A DNA stretch of 8,302 bases from Nostocaceae cyanobacterium CSSed10_463m (lineage in GTDB: Bacteria; Cyanobacteriota; Cyanobacteriia; Cyanobacteriales; Nostocaceae): contig PWQB01000572.1 in the NCBI GenBank assembly GCA_003556955.1, positions 1 through 8,302 of the forward strand. The letters are read 5' to 3'. How positions within the stretch are numbered: position 1 is the stretch's first letter; each line of letters begins with the position of its first letter. Shown one piece after another: positions 1 to 6,316 of the stretch. Below the pieces are notes generated by a model, which ran no database searches, was not told the origin of the DNA, and worked only from the letters and a program-made list of their open reading frames with translations. The position numbers and the translations under genes were made by a program.

Positions 1-503
1 CCCAAGCACTCAGCAATGAAACTATCAAAGTAGTGGAAGGGTTTAATGCTTTAGATACCGATGCTAAATTAGCATGGTTTTATTTTGTTTATGAAAAAAT
101 GGGTAAATCCATTACTCCTGCGGATCCAGATGCAGCCGAACCAGAACTTGCACCCTTGCTTTTAGGAGACTATTTTAAACTTTCACCTGAGCAACAATTA
201 ACAATTATGCGAGATATTGTGGAGTGTAAAGATACAGAATACTCCCGTGCTTATGGTGCAATTAAAGAAAATAATCAACTTTTAGTTTGGTATGCTTGGG
301 CTGTGGCGATGGGAGATATCGTAGTGGGAATGCCCAATAATTACCAGCGTACTGATGCCATCAAAAATTTGCTGTCCCAAACTGAAAAGCTAGATTTTGA
401 AGGACAAATATCTGTGTTCCGCACCATTGCCGGACAAATGGGTTACAGCGACGTTCAGCCTATTGAAACACAAGCACAAACAGGCAAAACCCCCAGTTTG
501 TAA
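1..503 (+). CDS. Helical carotenoid protein (OCP N-terminal-domain homologue), 5' partial
   Basis: This is the all-helical carotenoid-binding domain found alone, without the OCP C-terminal domain. HCPs bind a ketocarotenoid; members quench singlet oxygen or, in some clades, excited phycobilisomes. The reading frame is open from base 3 to the TAA at 501-503. The GTG at 33 is unlikely to be the start, because upstream codons (QALSNETIKVV) align without gaps to OCP, so about 14 N-terminal residues lie outside the window. Numbering from that GTG, the family landmarks are YEKMGK (20-25), LLVWYAW (83-89, matching OCP Trp110-Tyr111) and VFRTIAGQMGY (128-138, whose Arg matches OCP Arg155). OCP Trp41 aligns by eye with Tyr17, and a Trp sits two residues earlier. 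The tail after MGY is short and Gln/Thr-rich, with no sign of a C-terminal domain. The gene converges on the exporter genes. The HCP clade is not assigned. Confidence 0.88.
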   Translation, partial: QALSNETIKVVEGFNALDTDAKLAWFYFVYEKMGKSITPADPDAAEPELAPLLLGDYFKLSPEQQLTIMRDIVECKDTEYSRAYGAIKENNQLLVWYAWAVAMGDIVVGMPNNYQRTDAIKNLLSQTEKLDFEGQISVFRTIAGQMGYSDVQPIETQAQTGKTPSL

Positions 504-516
504 TTAGGCTTTGTAG

Positions 517-536
517 AGACGCGATTCATCGCGTCT
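517..536. terminator. Hairpin between convergent genes, possible bidirectional terminator
   Basis: Perfect 8-bp inverted repeat AGACGCGA / TCGCGTCT with a TTCA loop, 13 bp after the HCP stop and 17 bp beyond the ATPase stop on the other strand. It is the only strong structure in the 50-bp convergent gap. No long T-run follows on either strand, so a terminator role comes from position. The TGTAGAGACGCGA arm resembles palindromes that are dispersed in Nostoc genomes (from memory). Confidence 0.5.
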
Positions 537-553
537 GTGCAGTATATTTTGGC

Positions 554-1318
554 TCACGATGTAGTCACTTGATTAAAATCCGTTGGTTTTAAGTGGCTGT
601 GGATGACTGCGCCATCACGAAACCAAATGATGCGTTGGGTTTGACGCGCCACTTCTGATTCATGAGTTACCATAATCACAGTAATTCCACTGTTATTTAA
701 TTCGGTGAAAATATCCAATACTTCCTGGGTTGTATGAGAATCAAGTGCGCCAGTGGGTTCATCGGCCAGGATAACAACGGGACGATTAACTATAGCACGG
801 GCGATCGCAACCCGTTGTTGCTGTCCACCAGATAATTGAGTGGGTTTATTATTCAGGCGCTTTTCTAGACCAACTTTTTTTAATGCTTCGGCAGCGCGAT
901 CGCTTCTTTCGCTAGGGCTGACGCTGGCATAAAGCATTGGTAACATGACATTTTCTAACGCTGTCAGTTGGGATAATAAGTGGAATTGTTGGAACACAAA
1001 CCCCAGTTTTTTATTCCTGATTTTCGCCAAATCTGCATCGTTCATTTGGGCGACATCCAGGTTATCTAAATAATAATTTCCGCTACTAGGGCGATCTAAA
1101 CAGCCAATAATATTCATAGCTGTGGATTTACCAGAACCAGAAGGCCCCATAATTGAACAATATTCTCCCTCGTTGATAGTCAAATTGACATCATTCAGGG
1201 CTTTAACTTCAGTTTCACCACTGCCATAGATTTTAAAGATATTCTCTAGGCGAATAATCGTCGATTTGGGGGCAGGATAAGGAAAAATAGGATTAGTAAT
1301 GGTAATAGTGTTTGCCAT
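554..1318 (-). CDS. ABC exporter ATP-binding protein, MacB/LolD/DevA type
   Basis: This is the cytoplasmic ATPase that drives the neighbouring MacB-type permease. All nucleotide-binding motifs are present in order: Walker [10 protein letters not shown] (58-66), Q-loop FVFQQF (107-112), signature LSGGQQQR (162-169), Walker B VVILADEP with catalytic Glu187 (181-188), D-loop GALD (190-193) and His219 in the H-loop (VTHE). At 254 residues it is one complete domain, without the fused permease of E. coli MacB. The LENIFKIYG start of the fold is preceded by about 20 residues rich in Thr, Ile and Pro. The ATG lacks a Shine-Dalgarno site, but no in-frame ATG or GTG gives a better start. It is the last gene of the MFP-permease-ATPase run, 133 bp after the permease stop, the same order as devBCA. 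Substrate unknown. Confidence 0.95.
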   Translation of the reverse strand: MANTITITNPIFPYPAPKSTIIRLENIFKIYGSGETEVKALNDVNLTINEGEYCSIMGPSGSGKSTAMNIIGCLDRPSSGNYYLDNLDVAQMNDADLAKIRNKKLGFVFQQFHLLSQLTALENVMLPMLYASVSPSERSDRAAEALKKVGLEKRLNNKPTQLSGGQQQRVAIARAIVNRPVVILADEPTGALDSHTTQEVLDIFTELNNSGITVIMVTHESEVARQTQRIIWFRDGAVIHSHLKPTDFNQVTTS

Positions 1319-1397
1319 AACAATTTAGTTATTACTTCTTGTTTCTAGGATAATATATGCATTTCCTAATTTGTTATTCGTCGCCAACCGCTATTCA

Positions 1398-1429
1398 TCC
1401 CCACCCTATGAGTACATTGAGGATGGGGA
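1398..1429. other. Hairpin in the permease-ATPase intergenic gap
   Basis: The 133-bp gap contains an inverted repeat with arms TCCCCACCCT (1398-1407) and AGGATGGGGA (1420-1429). This gives 9 of 10 pairs around a 12-nt loop, 22 nt beyond the permease stop on the transcribed strand. No T-run follows. It could protect the 3' end of upstream mRNA or partly attenuate ATPase expression; both are inference. Confidence 0.4.
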
Positions 1430-1451
1430 CTTTCGCGTTATGTTAAAGTCC

Positions 1452-2669
1452 CTAAGCACTTCTAAGCGCCACAATTGGGTCAAGTTGAGCCGCACGCCGG
1501 GCGGGAACGACTCCAAAAAATAAACCAATTCCGCCAGAGACACCAACTGCTGTAGCGATCGCAGTAGCAGAAATTGCTGCTTCTAAAGGTGTTACGGCTG
1601 CTACCAAAATAATACCACTCACACCAACTACAGTTCCCACTGCACCGCCGATAAAGGAAACAATCACCGCCTCAATCATGAATTGCAGCAAAATATCCTG
1701 TTCTGTTGCGCCAATTGCCTTCCTCAGTCCAATTTCTTGGGTGCGTTCAGTGACGGAAACTAGCATAATATTCATGATGCCAATGCCACCCACAAATAAT
1801 GATATCCCAGCGATCGCCGCTAACATAATTGTTAATGCACCTGTAATTTGACCGAGGGTTTGCAAAGCATCCTTTTGAGTGTTGATAGTGAAATCATCTT
1901 CTCCGGTAATTTTGTGCCGCAAACGCATCAAATTAGTAATTTGAAACTTTGCTGCATCCACACTTTCGGCATCGTTAGCTGAGGCAGTAATATAAGTTAA
2001 CTCTAATCCGTAGGGAGAAGTTCGTCCTACAATTCTGTTAGCCATTGTCATCAGGGGAATTAAAGCCGCTTCGTCGTAATTCACACCTAAGTTTGAGCCT
2101 TTGCTTTCTAGGACTCCAATTACTTGAAAACTGGCATTTCTAATCCGCAACTGCTGACCTACTGGGTTACTATTACCAAATAGTCTCGCTGCTAAATCTG
2201 AGCCTAATACTACAACTTGGTTATTGCGCCTCATATCTAAGTCAGTAAAAAATCGCCCTGTGGTAGTTTCAAAGTCACGCACGATCAAAAAAGTGGGCGT
2301 TGTGCCGATGATATTTACATTACTGTTTTGATTGCGAAATGTGACTACTTGCCGACTATTTAACTCCGCCGTGACTGCTGCTACTGTTGGGACTTGATTA
2401 GCGATCGCCTCGGCATCTTCATAGACTAAAGTTTTCGGTAAATCTCTAGAAATGCGCTGAGAGGCTTGATTTCCGGGAAGGATAAATAACACATTTGGCC
2501 CTAAAGATTCTAATTGTTGAGCCACAAACCTTTGTCCACCTTCACCAATGCCGATCATGGCAATTACCGAAGCATTACCAATAACAATCCCTAACATTGT
2601 CAGGGCGCTACGCAACTTATTAGAGAGCAGGGTTTTACCCGCCATTTGCATACTTTCTAGAAGATTCAT
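1452..2669 (-). CDS. MacB-type ABC transporter permease (MacB periplasmic core + FtsX domain)
   Basis: Inner-membrane subunit of a MacB-like exporter, which in this family couples ATP hydrolysis in the cytoplasm to substrate movement in the periplasm. The 405 residues show the usual four-helix layout. NKLRSALTMLGIVIG begins TM1 (about 20-42). A periplasmic core follows (about 43-275) with family motifs LGPNVLFI (56-63), GRFF (138-141) and QVVVLGSDLA (151-160). TM2 (about 277-303) leads into the coupling segment SVTERTQEIGLRKAIGAT (305-322), then TM3 (about 330-357) and TM4 (about 366-389), and the protein ends GVVPARRAAQLDPIVALR. The sequence is MacB-like rather than DevC-like. There is no ATPase domain, so the separate ATPase downstream must serve it. 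The ATG at 2669 gives the canonical MacB N-terminus. No Shine-Dalgarno site is visible, and the bases just upstream are a heptamer repeat. Confidence 0.94.
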   Translation of the reverse strand: MNLLESMQMAGKTLLSNKLRSALTMLGIVIGNASVIAMIGIGEGGQRFVAQQLESLGPNVLFILPGNQASQRISRDLPKTLVYEDAEAIANQVPTVAAVTAELNSRQVVTFRNQNSNVNIIGTTPTFLIVRDFETTTGRFFTDLDMRRNNQVVVLGSDLAARLFGNSNPVGQQLRIRNASFQVIGVLESKGSNLGVNYDEAALIPLMTMANRIVGRTSPYGLELTYITASANDAESVDAAKFQITNLMRLRHKITGEDDFTINTQKDALQTLGQITGALTIMLAAIAGISLFVGGIGIMNIMLVSVTERTQEIGLRKAIGATEQDILLQFMIEAVIVSFIGGAVGTVVGVSGIILVAAVTPLEAAISATAIATAVGVSGGIGLFFGVVPARRAAQLDPIVALRSA

Positions 2670-2673
2670 ATTA

Positions 2674-2748
2674 ATTTGTAATTCGTAATTCGTAATTCGT
2701 AATGCTCCCTTTCCTGCGGAAACGCTAACGCGAACGTAGTTCGTAATT
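2674..2748. repeat. ATTCGTA heptamer tract interrupted by a GC-rich insert
   Basis: Three perfect ATTCGTA units (2681-2701), preceded by a degenerate ATTTGTA (2674-2680), are followed by a 37-bp GC-rich segment (2703-2739). The tract then resumes as TTCGTAAT at 2740. Removing the segment restores a fourth perfect unit. The tract fills most of the 100-bp gap between the MFP stop and the permease start and ends 4 bp from the permease ATG, so it forms that gene's leader on the transcript. Confidence 0.75.
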
Positions 2749-2769
2749 TTAAGAGATGAGCTAACAGTT

Positions 2770-4239
2770 TTATCGGTTATTCTGTTCTTTGGCTTTTCTG
2801 GTTATGTAGTCTTTGGGTGGGTTGATAAATACGCGATCGCCTGGTTGCACTCCCTGTAAAATTTGAGTTTGATCTTCGATTTGCGCCCCAATGGTGACTT
2901 CACGAAATAGGGGTTGATTTTTTTCATCTGCGACTAAGACACCAGTTTGTCCTTGCTCAGTGACAATTACTACCGTCGGCAACACCAAAGCATCACTGAG
3001 GCGATCGCCTAAAAATGTCAGATCCACATTTAAGCCGGAACGCAGTTGCTCTGTACCTGTATTCAGAGCTACCCGCACCTGAAAAGATGTGACACCTTGT
3101 TCCACCACAGCTTCGGGAGCAATCAAGCGGACATTACCCTGAAATACTTGATCTGGATAGGCATCAGCCACAATTTCCACCTGTTGTCCCTGTTGGATTC
3201 TGCCAATATCTACCTCTGGAACTTGCGCTAGCACTTCTAAACCTCTTGCAACTGCCACAATAGAGCTAGAAGTTGCCGAGGCGCTGGTAGAAGCAGAAGT
3301 TGTGGGAGTCACAAAAGCTCCAACATTGGCGTATTTTTGCGTAACAATTCCTGAGAAGGGCGCACGAATTACAGTATCTTGTAACCTCACTTGTGCAGCT
3401 TGAATTTGAGCTGCTGCGGCTTTTACTGCTGCTTGACGTTGAGCAATTTCCTCTGGGCGACTGCCATTTTGTAATAGTACCAATGCGGCTCGCGCTTCGG
3501 TGACTGCGGCTTCTCTAGCAGCAATTTCTTCATTGCGACTACCAACTTTTAACAGTGACAATCGTTTTTGCGCTTCATCCAAGCTTGCTTTTGCCCTTTT
3601 GTTTTCAGTCACAAACTGTTCTAATTGGTCTTGAGAAGTTGCTCCTTGCTGAGTTAATTCTTGATAACGCTTAACCCGTGATTGGGTAAGATTTACCTGT
3701 GCTTGGGCTGAATTTACCTGTGCTTGGGCTTGGGCAATTTCCTGATCACGATTTCCCGCACGAGACTGGTCTAATTGTGCCTGTACTTGAGCTAAACGCG
3801 CCTTGGCTTGGTCTATTTCTTGAGGACGACTCCCTGCACGAGCTTGATTTAATTGTGCCTGTGCTTGGGCTAAATTAGCGCGATTTTGGAGGATTTGCGC
3901 TTCGATGTCGCCTACATCCATGCGGGCAAGAATTTGTCCTTGTTCCACGCGATCGCCTTGTTCTACATATAACTGTGCCAATACACCAGGGTTTTTGGGG
4001 CTAATATTCACACTTTGAATTGGCACAACTTTACCACTAGCAGTAATCCTTAAAGTTACATCTTGTGCTTTTACTGGAACAGTTAATTCGGTAATATTTT
4101 GTTCACGATTTCTCTGATTTACCAAATTATATGTAACCGTTGTACCCACAGCTAACGAACCTGCGGCTATTAATGCAATTCCCCAACGGATGGGATATTT
4201 AATTTTGCCAATCAAAGGCAATTCTATTTGCGTAACCAT
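2770..4239 (-). CDS. Membrane-fusion protein (HlyD/MacA/DevB-type periplasmic adaptor) of the exporter
   Basis: Periplasmic adaptor linking the inner-membrane pump to the TolC-like channel; 489 residues, long for the family because of its hairpin. A cytoplasmic stub leads to one membrane anchor (about 17-40). The biotinyl-lipoyl domain is split into residues 63-110 and 288-310 (DTVIRAPFSGIVTQKY). Between them lies an Ala/Gln-rich alpha-helical coiled-coil hairpin (about 111-288). Its tip, RYQELTQQGATS (191-202), matches the RxxxLxxxxxxS motif that docks on TolC. Four copies of a G(S/N)RxxEI motif punctuate the hairpin at 136, 162, 233 and 259. Beta-barrel and membrane-proximal domains fill about 330-475, and a Ser/Thr/Ala-rich linker (311-326) follows the lipoyl half. 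The ATG at 4239 has only a weak, distant GTAGG upstream. First gene of the MFP-permease-ATPase run. Confidence 0.95.
   Translation of the reverse strand: MVTQIELPLIGKIKYPIRWGIALIAAGSLAVGTTVTYNLVNQRNREQNITELTVPVKAQDVTLRITASGKVVPIQSVNISPKNPGVLAQLYVEQGDRVEQGQILARMDVGDIEAQILQNRANLAQAQAQLNQARAGSRPQEIDQAKARLAQVQAQLDQSRAGNRDQEIAQAQAQVNSAQAQVNLTQSRVKRYQELTQQGATSQDQLEQFVTENKRAKASLDEAQKRLSLLKVGSRNEEIAAREAAVTEARAALVLLQNGSRPEEIAQRQAAVKAAAAQIQAAQVRLQDTVIRAPFSGIVTQKYANVGAFVTPTTSASTSASATSSSIVAVARGLEVLAQVPEVDIGRIQQGQQVEIVADAYPDQVFQGNVRLIAPEAVVEQGVTSFQVRVALNTGTEQLRSGLNVDLTFLGDRLSDALVLPTVVIVTEQGQTGVLVADEKNQPLFREVTIGAQIEDQTQILQGVQPGDRVFINPPKDYITRKAKEQNNR
3691..3730 (-). repeat. 19-bp perfect direct repeat with 21-bp period inside the MFP gene
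   Basis: ATTTACCTGTGCTTGGGCT occurs at 3691-3709 and again at 3712-3730. The 21-bp period equals one coiled-coil heptad and encodes back-to-back AQAQVN units (residues 171-183). Identity at the DNA level, not only the protein level, suggests a recent in-frame slippage duplication. Confidence 0.85.
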
Positions 4240-4268
4240 AAATAGTAGCCTACGAATATCACTTGGCT

Positions 4269-4297
4269 TTGATAGCCTGATAAAACAAGTACAGCAA
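4269..4297 (-). promoter_or_regulatory. Weak candidate promoter for the MFP-permease-ATPase operon
   Basis: On the minus strand TTGCTG (4297-4292) and TATCAA (4274-4269) are 17 bp apart, which would start transcription about 20-25 nt before the MFP ATG. Neither hexamer is a close consensus match and the region is A/T-rich, so chance is a real alternative. Confidence 0.22.
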
Positions 4298-4349
4298 TTT
4301 AGATGATGTCCGCCAAATCAGCAATAATAAAGAGTTTGTCGTGAAGATT

Positions 4350-4373
4350 TGAGTTCCTCAAGCTAGGAACTTA
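4350..4373. other. Inverted repeat upstream of the MFP gene (operator or terminator candidate)
   Basis: AGTTCCT (4352-4358) and AGGAACT (4365-4371) form a perfect 7-bp stem with a 6-nt loop, extendable by one wobble and one A-T pair. It lies about 110 bp upstream of the MFP start. No T-run follows on the minus strand, so a regulator site is as likely as a terminator. Confidence 0.35.
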
Positions 4374-4482
4374 GTCTAAACTAAAAGCAAACATTTTTTA
4401 TTCAATTTGATTAACCGGACATGATATTAAATTCAGATTTATATTTAGTAAACACTCGTGAAAGCTTCACCAATGATTTACC

Positions 4483-4647
4483 CTAAGCCTGACCTAAAGC
4501 CATAACGGCCATAGCTAGTTGCACTGACCGTGTAGCTTCTCGCACAGAAGGGGCAATGACAAAGGACGACATTCTGATAAAGTCGCCACTACGCGAACAC
4601 CAATTAAATTTTTGGTTGAGCGCAGCCGCAGCCTTGTTTATGCCCAT
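4483..4647 (-). CDS. Possible small protein, 54 residues, unrecognised
   Basis: An ATG at 4647 opens a frame of 54 codons ending in TAG at 4485-4483. The product begins MGINKAAAALNQKF and ends VQLAMAVMALGQA; that last part would be a short amphipathic or hydrophobic helix. Residues 29-51 read like ordinary protein (VIAPSVREATR, then a helix). Against it, the start has only a weak purine run upstream and no clear Shine-Dalgarno site, the Ala run comes from a GCNGCN repeat, and the region carries dispersed repeats, so the frame may be chance or a decayed gene. I do not recognise the family. It has the same orientation as the exporter genes. Confidence 0.25.
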   Translation of the reverse strand: MGINKAAAALNQKFNWCSRSGDFIRMSSFVIAPSVREATRSVQLAMAVMALGQA

Positions 4648-4718
4648 TTGCTTAATCTTTCTTTATATTAGCTTTAAGTCTTGATTTACGCCTTGATTTA
4701 GGAGACTAATTTTACTCA

Positions 4719-4770
4719 ATTTTGGATTTACGTTAGCGAAGCGTACGCAGCGCAGCGAGTATTTTGGATT
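4719..4770. repeat. ATTTTGGATT direct repeats flanking a 32-bp GC-rich insert
   Basis: The 10-mer ATTTTGGATT occurs at 4719-4728 and 4761-4770. Between them lies a GC-rich segment (4729-4760) that contains the perfect palindrome GCGTACGC (4741-4748). The flanks are the same heptamer family (ATTTTGG/ATTTTAG) as the array at 4814-4848, on the opposite strand. The arrangement looks like a small dispersed repeat inserted in an STRR. Confidence 0.65.
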
Positions 4771-4813
4771 AATTCCATCCGGGAGGGGCGGGGCTGGTAC
4801 TGAAAATTCCCAA

Positions 4814-4848
4814 TCCAAAATCTAAAATCCAAAATCTAAAATCTAAAA
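4814..4848. repeat. Heptamer STRR array overlapping the TolC-like stop codon
   Basis: Five tandem heptamers on the plus strand alternate TCCAAAA and TCTAAAA (4814-4848). Read on the minus strand these are TTTTGGA/TTTTAGA units, and the first TTTTAG contains the final Phe codon and the TAG stop of the TolC-like gene. The 10-mer AATCCAAAAT (4812-4821) is the exact reverse complement of ATTTTGGATT at 4761-4770, so the transcript could form a 10-bp stem with a 41-nt loop downstream of the gene. Confidence 0.8.
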
Positions 4849-6276
4849 TCTTTCGGTCACAGTCCTTTGTAAATTAGCCAAAGCGCGATTGTAATTTAAA
4901 ATTGCTGTGACTCGATTACCTTCAGCCCTTGTCAAATCGTTTTCCGCAAAAATCACATCTGTTTGAGTCCCAACACCAGCTTCAAAGCGTAATCTGGCTA
5001 AACGTAGGGCTTCTTTAGCTTGATCTAAAGCCACACCGGAAGTTTGGATATTATCTAGATTTGACTGCAATTGAGCATAGAATTGTTCCACATTAAAGCG
5101 AATTTGCTCACGCTGACTGGCAAATCGATTTTCGGCGATCGCAATATTAACTTTAGACTGAGCTGCTCTGGCTTTAGCAGCTCCCCCATCGAATAAAACT
5201 AAACGCGCTCTGAGTCCCACAGAATAACCATCAGTTAGGCTGAGTCCATCGTCAAATTGATCCAAGACGCTATAAGTACCATTTAATCCAATTTGCGGTC
5301 CTAGCTGTGACAAAGCTTGTCGTCGCTGTTGTTCAGAAATCTTACGTTCTCCTAAAATTTGTTGTAATTCGGGACGGTTTTGAAACGCTTGGATAATAGA
5401 TGCTTCCAAACTTTGTTGCCAAAGTCCCACCACTTGTACAGGATCTGCCGCACTAATATTGGCTGACTGTGCCAAATTTAACAAAGTAGCCAACTCACGA
5501 CGAGAAATTTGCTGTCGAGCCAAAGAACTAATCAGGCTTTGTTGAGCATTAGCCAAATTTACCTGAGATTGCAGCACATCAAACCGCGTACCAACTCCAG
5601 CGCGTTCTCTAGCTTGAGCATCCCGCAAACTAGCCTGGGAATTGGCCACAGCCGACTGATTAATTCTGACTAACTCATCTGCTTCTTGCAAATTGTAATA
5701 TTGAGTAGTGACATTCAACTGGATTTCTAAAGACTGATTCTCTACAGCTAATTCATCTATCCGTAGACGTTCTTCAGCAGCGCGGATACTAGCTTGGCGA
5801 TTACCAGAGGTGTAGAGATCATAATTGATTTCTGCTTGACCGTTGAAAGCAGTGCTGGATTGAGAGGCGTTACCAGTAAACCCATCACCCCTATTAGTCA
5901 AGTTAGTATTGACACCAATATTAGGAAGCAAAACAGCTTGAGACTCTTTTAATGCTGAACGACTACGTTCGAGTTCTAATCTGGCTACCTGTAATTGTCG
6001 ATTGTTGCGTTTTGCTAGTTCTAAAGCCTCAGCTAAAGTTATCGGCTGAGTGCGCTGAATTTTCACTTCTTCTGGCTGAGTGGGAAACAGGAGATGATTG
6101 GGATGAGGGTTGAGGAAATCAGGAACTTGTACAGCATCAGCCTGGATTGCTGGGGGAGTTTGAGCAGCTACACTTTTAGCGAAAGTGGGAACCAGAACAG
6201 TGATCGGCAAAGCTGCCATGTAGGCGATCGCCACAGCAAACTTGGTAGAATGGACAGTGAACGAGAGGCAATTCAT
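4843..6276 (-). CDS. TolC-family outer-membrane efflux channel
   Basis: Outer-membrane and periplasmic duct for the exporter. Of 477 residues, the first 38 look like a signal peptide: a hydrophobic stretch (about 13-32), then KSVAA before Gln39. The mature protein shows the two-fold internal repeat of the family. LPNIGVNTNL (117-126) pairs with GPQIGLNGTY (326-335); LYTSGNRQA (154-162) with LFDGGAAKA (361-369); and RAGVGTRFDVLQSQ (225-238) with EAGVGTQTDVIFAE (431-444). The AGVGT segments are the periplasmic coiled-coil tips that face the adaptor. It ends VTERF, with the stop inside a heptamer repeat. No Shine-Dalgarno site precedes the ATG at 6276. It is upstream of and co-directional with the MFP gene across a 603-bp gap, so it may have its own transcript and could also serve other pumps. 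Confidence 0.94.
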   Translation of the reverse strand: MNCLSFTVHSTKFAVAIAYMAALPITVLVPTFAKSVAAQTPPAIQADAVQVPDFLNPHPNHLLFPTQPEEVKIQRTQPITLAEALELAKRNNRQLQVARLELERSRSALKESQAVLLPNIGVNTNLTNRGDGFTGNASQSSTAFNGQAEINYDLYTSGNRQASIRAAEERLRIDELAVENQSLEIQLNVTTQYYNLQEADELVRINQSAVANSQASLRDAQARERAGVGTRFDVLQSQVNLANAQQSLISSLARQQISRRELATLLNLAQSANISAADPVQVVGLWQQSLEASIIQAFQNRPELQQILGERKISEQQRRQALSQLGPQIGLNGTYSVLDQFDDGLSLTDGYSVGLRARLVLFDGGAAKARAAQSKVNIAIAENRFASQREQIRFNVEQFYAQLQSNLDNIQTSGVALDQAKEALRLARLRFEAGVGTQTDVIFAENDLTRAEGNRVTAILNYNRALANLQRTVTERF

Positions 6277-6310
6277 AGTTTGATCGAGTAATTAATCAGT
6301 TTTTTCAGTA

Positions 6311-6316
6311 ATTATA
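6311..6316 (-). promoter_or_regulatory. Candidate -10 element for the TolC-like gene
   Basis: A perfect TATAAT on the minus strand 34 bp upstream of the ATG, giving a leader of about 28 nt. No convincing -35 hexamer lies 16-18 bp further up, so if real it would be activator-assisted. I looked for an NtcA site (GTA-N8-TAC) at the right distance and did not find one. The 159-bp region is divergent with the TPR gene and A/T-rich. Confidence 0.35.

Larger units (their letters stand above)
4240..4842. other. 603-bp intergenic region between the TolC-like and MFP genes
   Basis: No long ORF on either strand. From the MFP side it holds a weak candidate promoter (4269-4297), a 7-bp inverted repeat (4352-4371), an A/T-rich stretch, a possible 54-codon ORF on the minus strand (4483-4647), a 9-bp direct repeat CTTGATTTA (4680-4688, 4692-4700), an interrupted heptamer tract (4719-4770), a G-rich plus-strand run (4782-4798) and a heptamer array reaching into the TolC-like stop codon. 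The size argues for a separate promoter for the MFP operon. Confidence 0.7.

Noticed and set aside
33..35. GTG as the true start of the HCP gene
   Set aside because: The frame stays open upstream and those codons align with OCP, so the GTG is an internal Val codon.
2681..2701. CRISPR-like repeats
   Set aside because: Units are 7 bp and directly tandem with no spacers; these are STRRs, as are the other heptamer tracts.
3046..3231. 61-codon plus-strand frame
   Set aside because: Lies wholly antisense inside the membrane-fusion protein gene, whose protein is strongly conserved; no ribosome-binding site or recognisable domain.
4782..4798. G-rich run as a G-quadruplex
   Set aside because: Only three runs of three or more G are present, the fourth being GG, so a stable three-tier quadruplex is not supported.
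6094..6291. 65-codon plus-strand frame
   Set aside because: Antisense to the signal-peptide region of the TolC-like gene; composition looks like a shadow of that gene.
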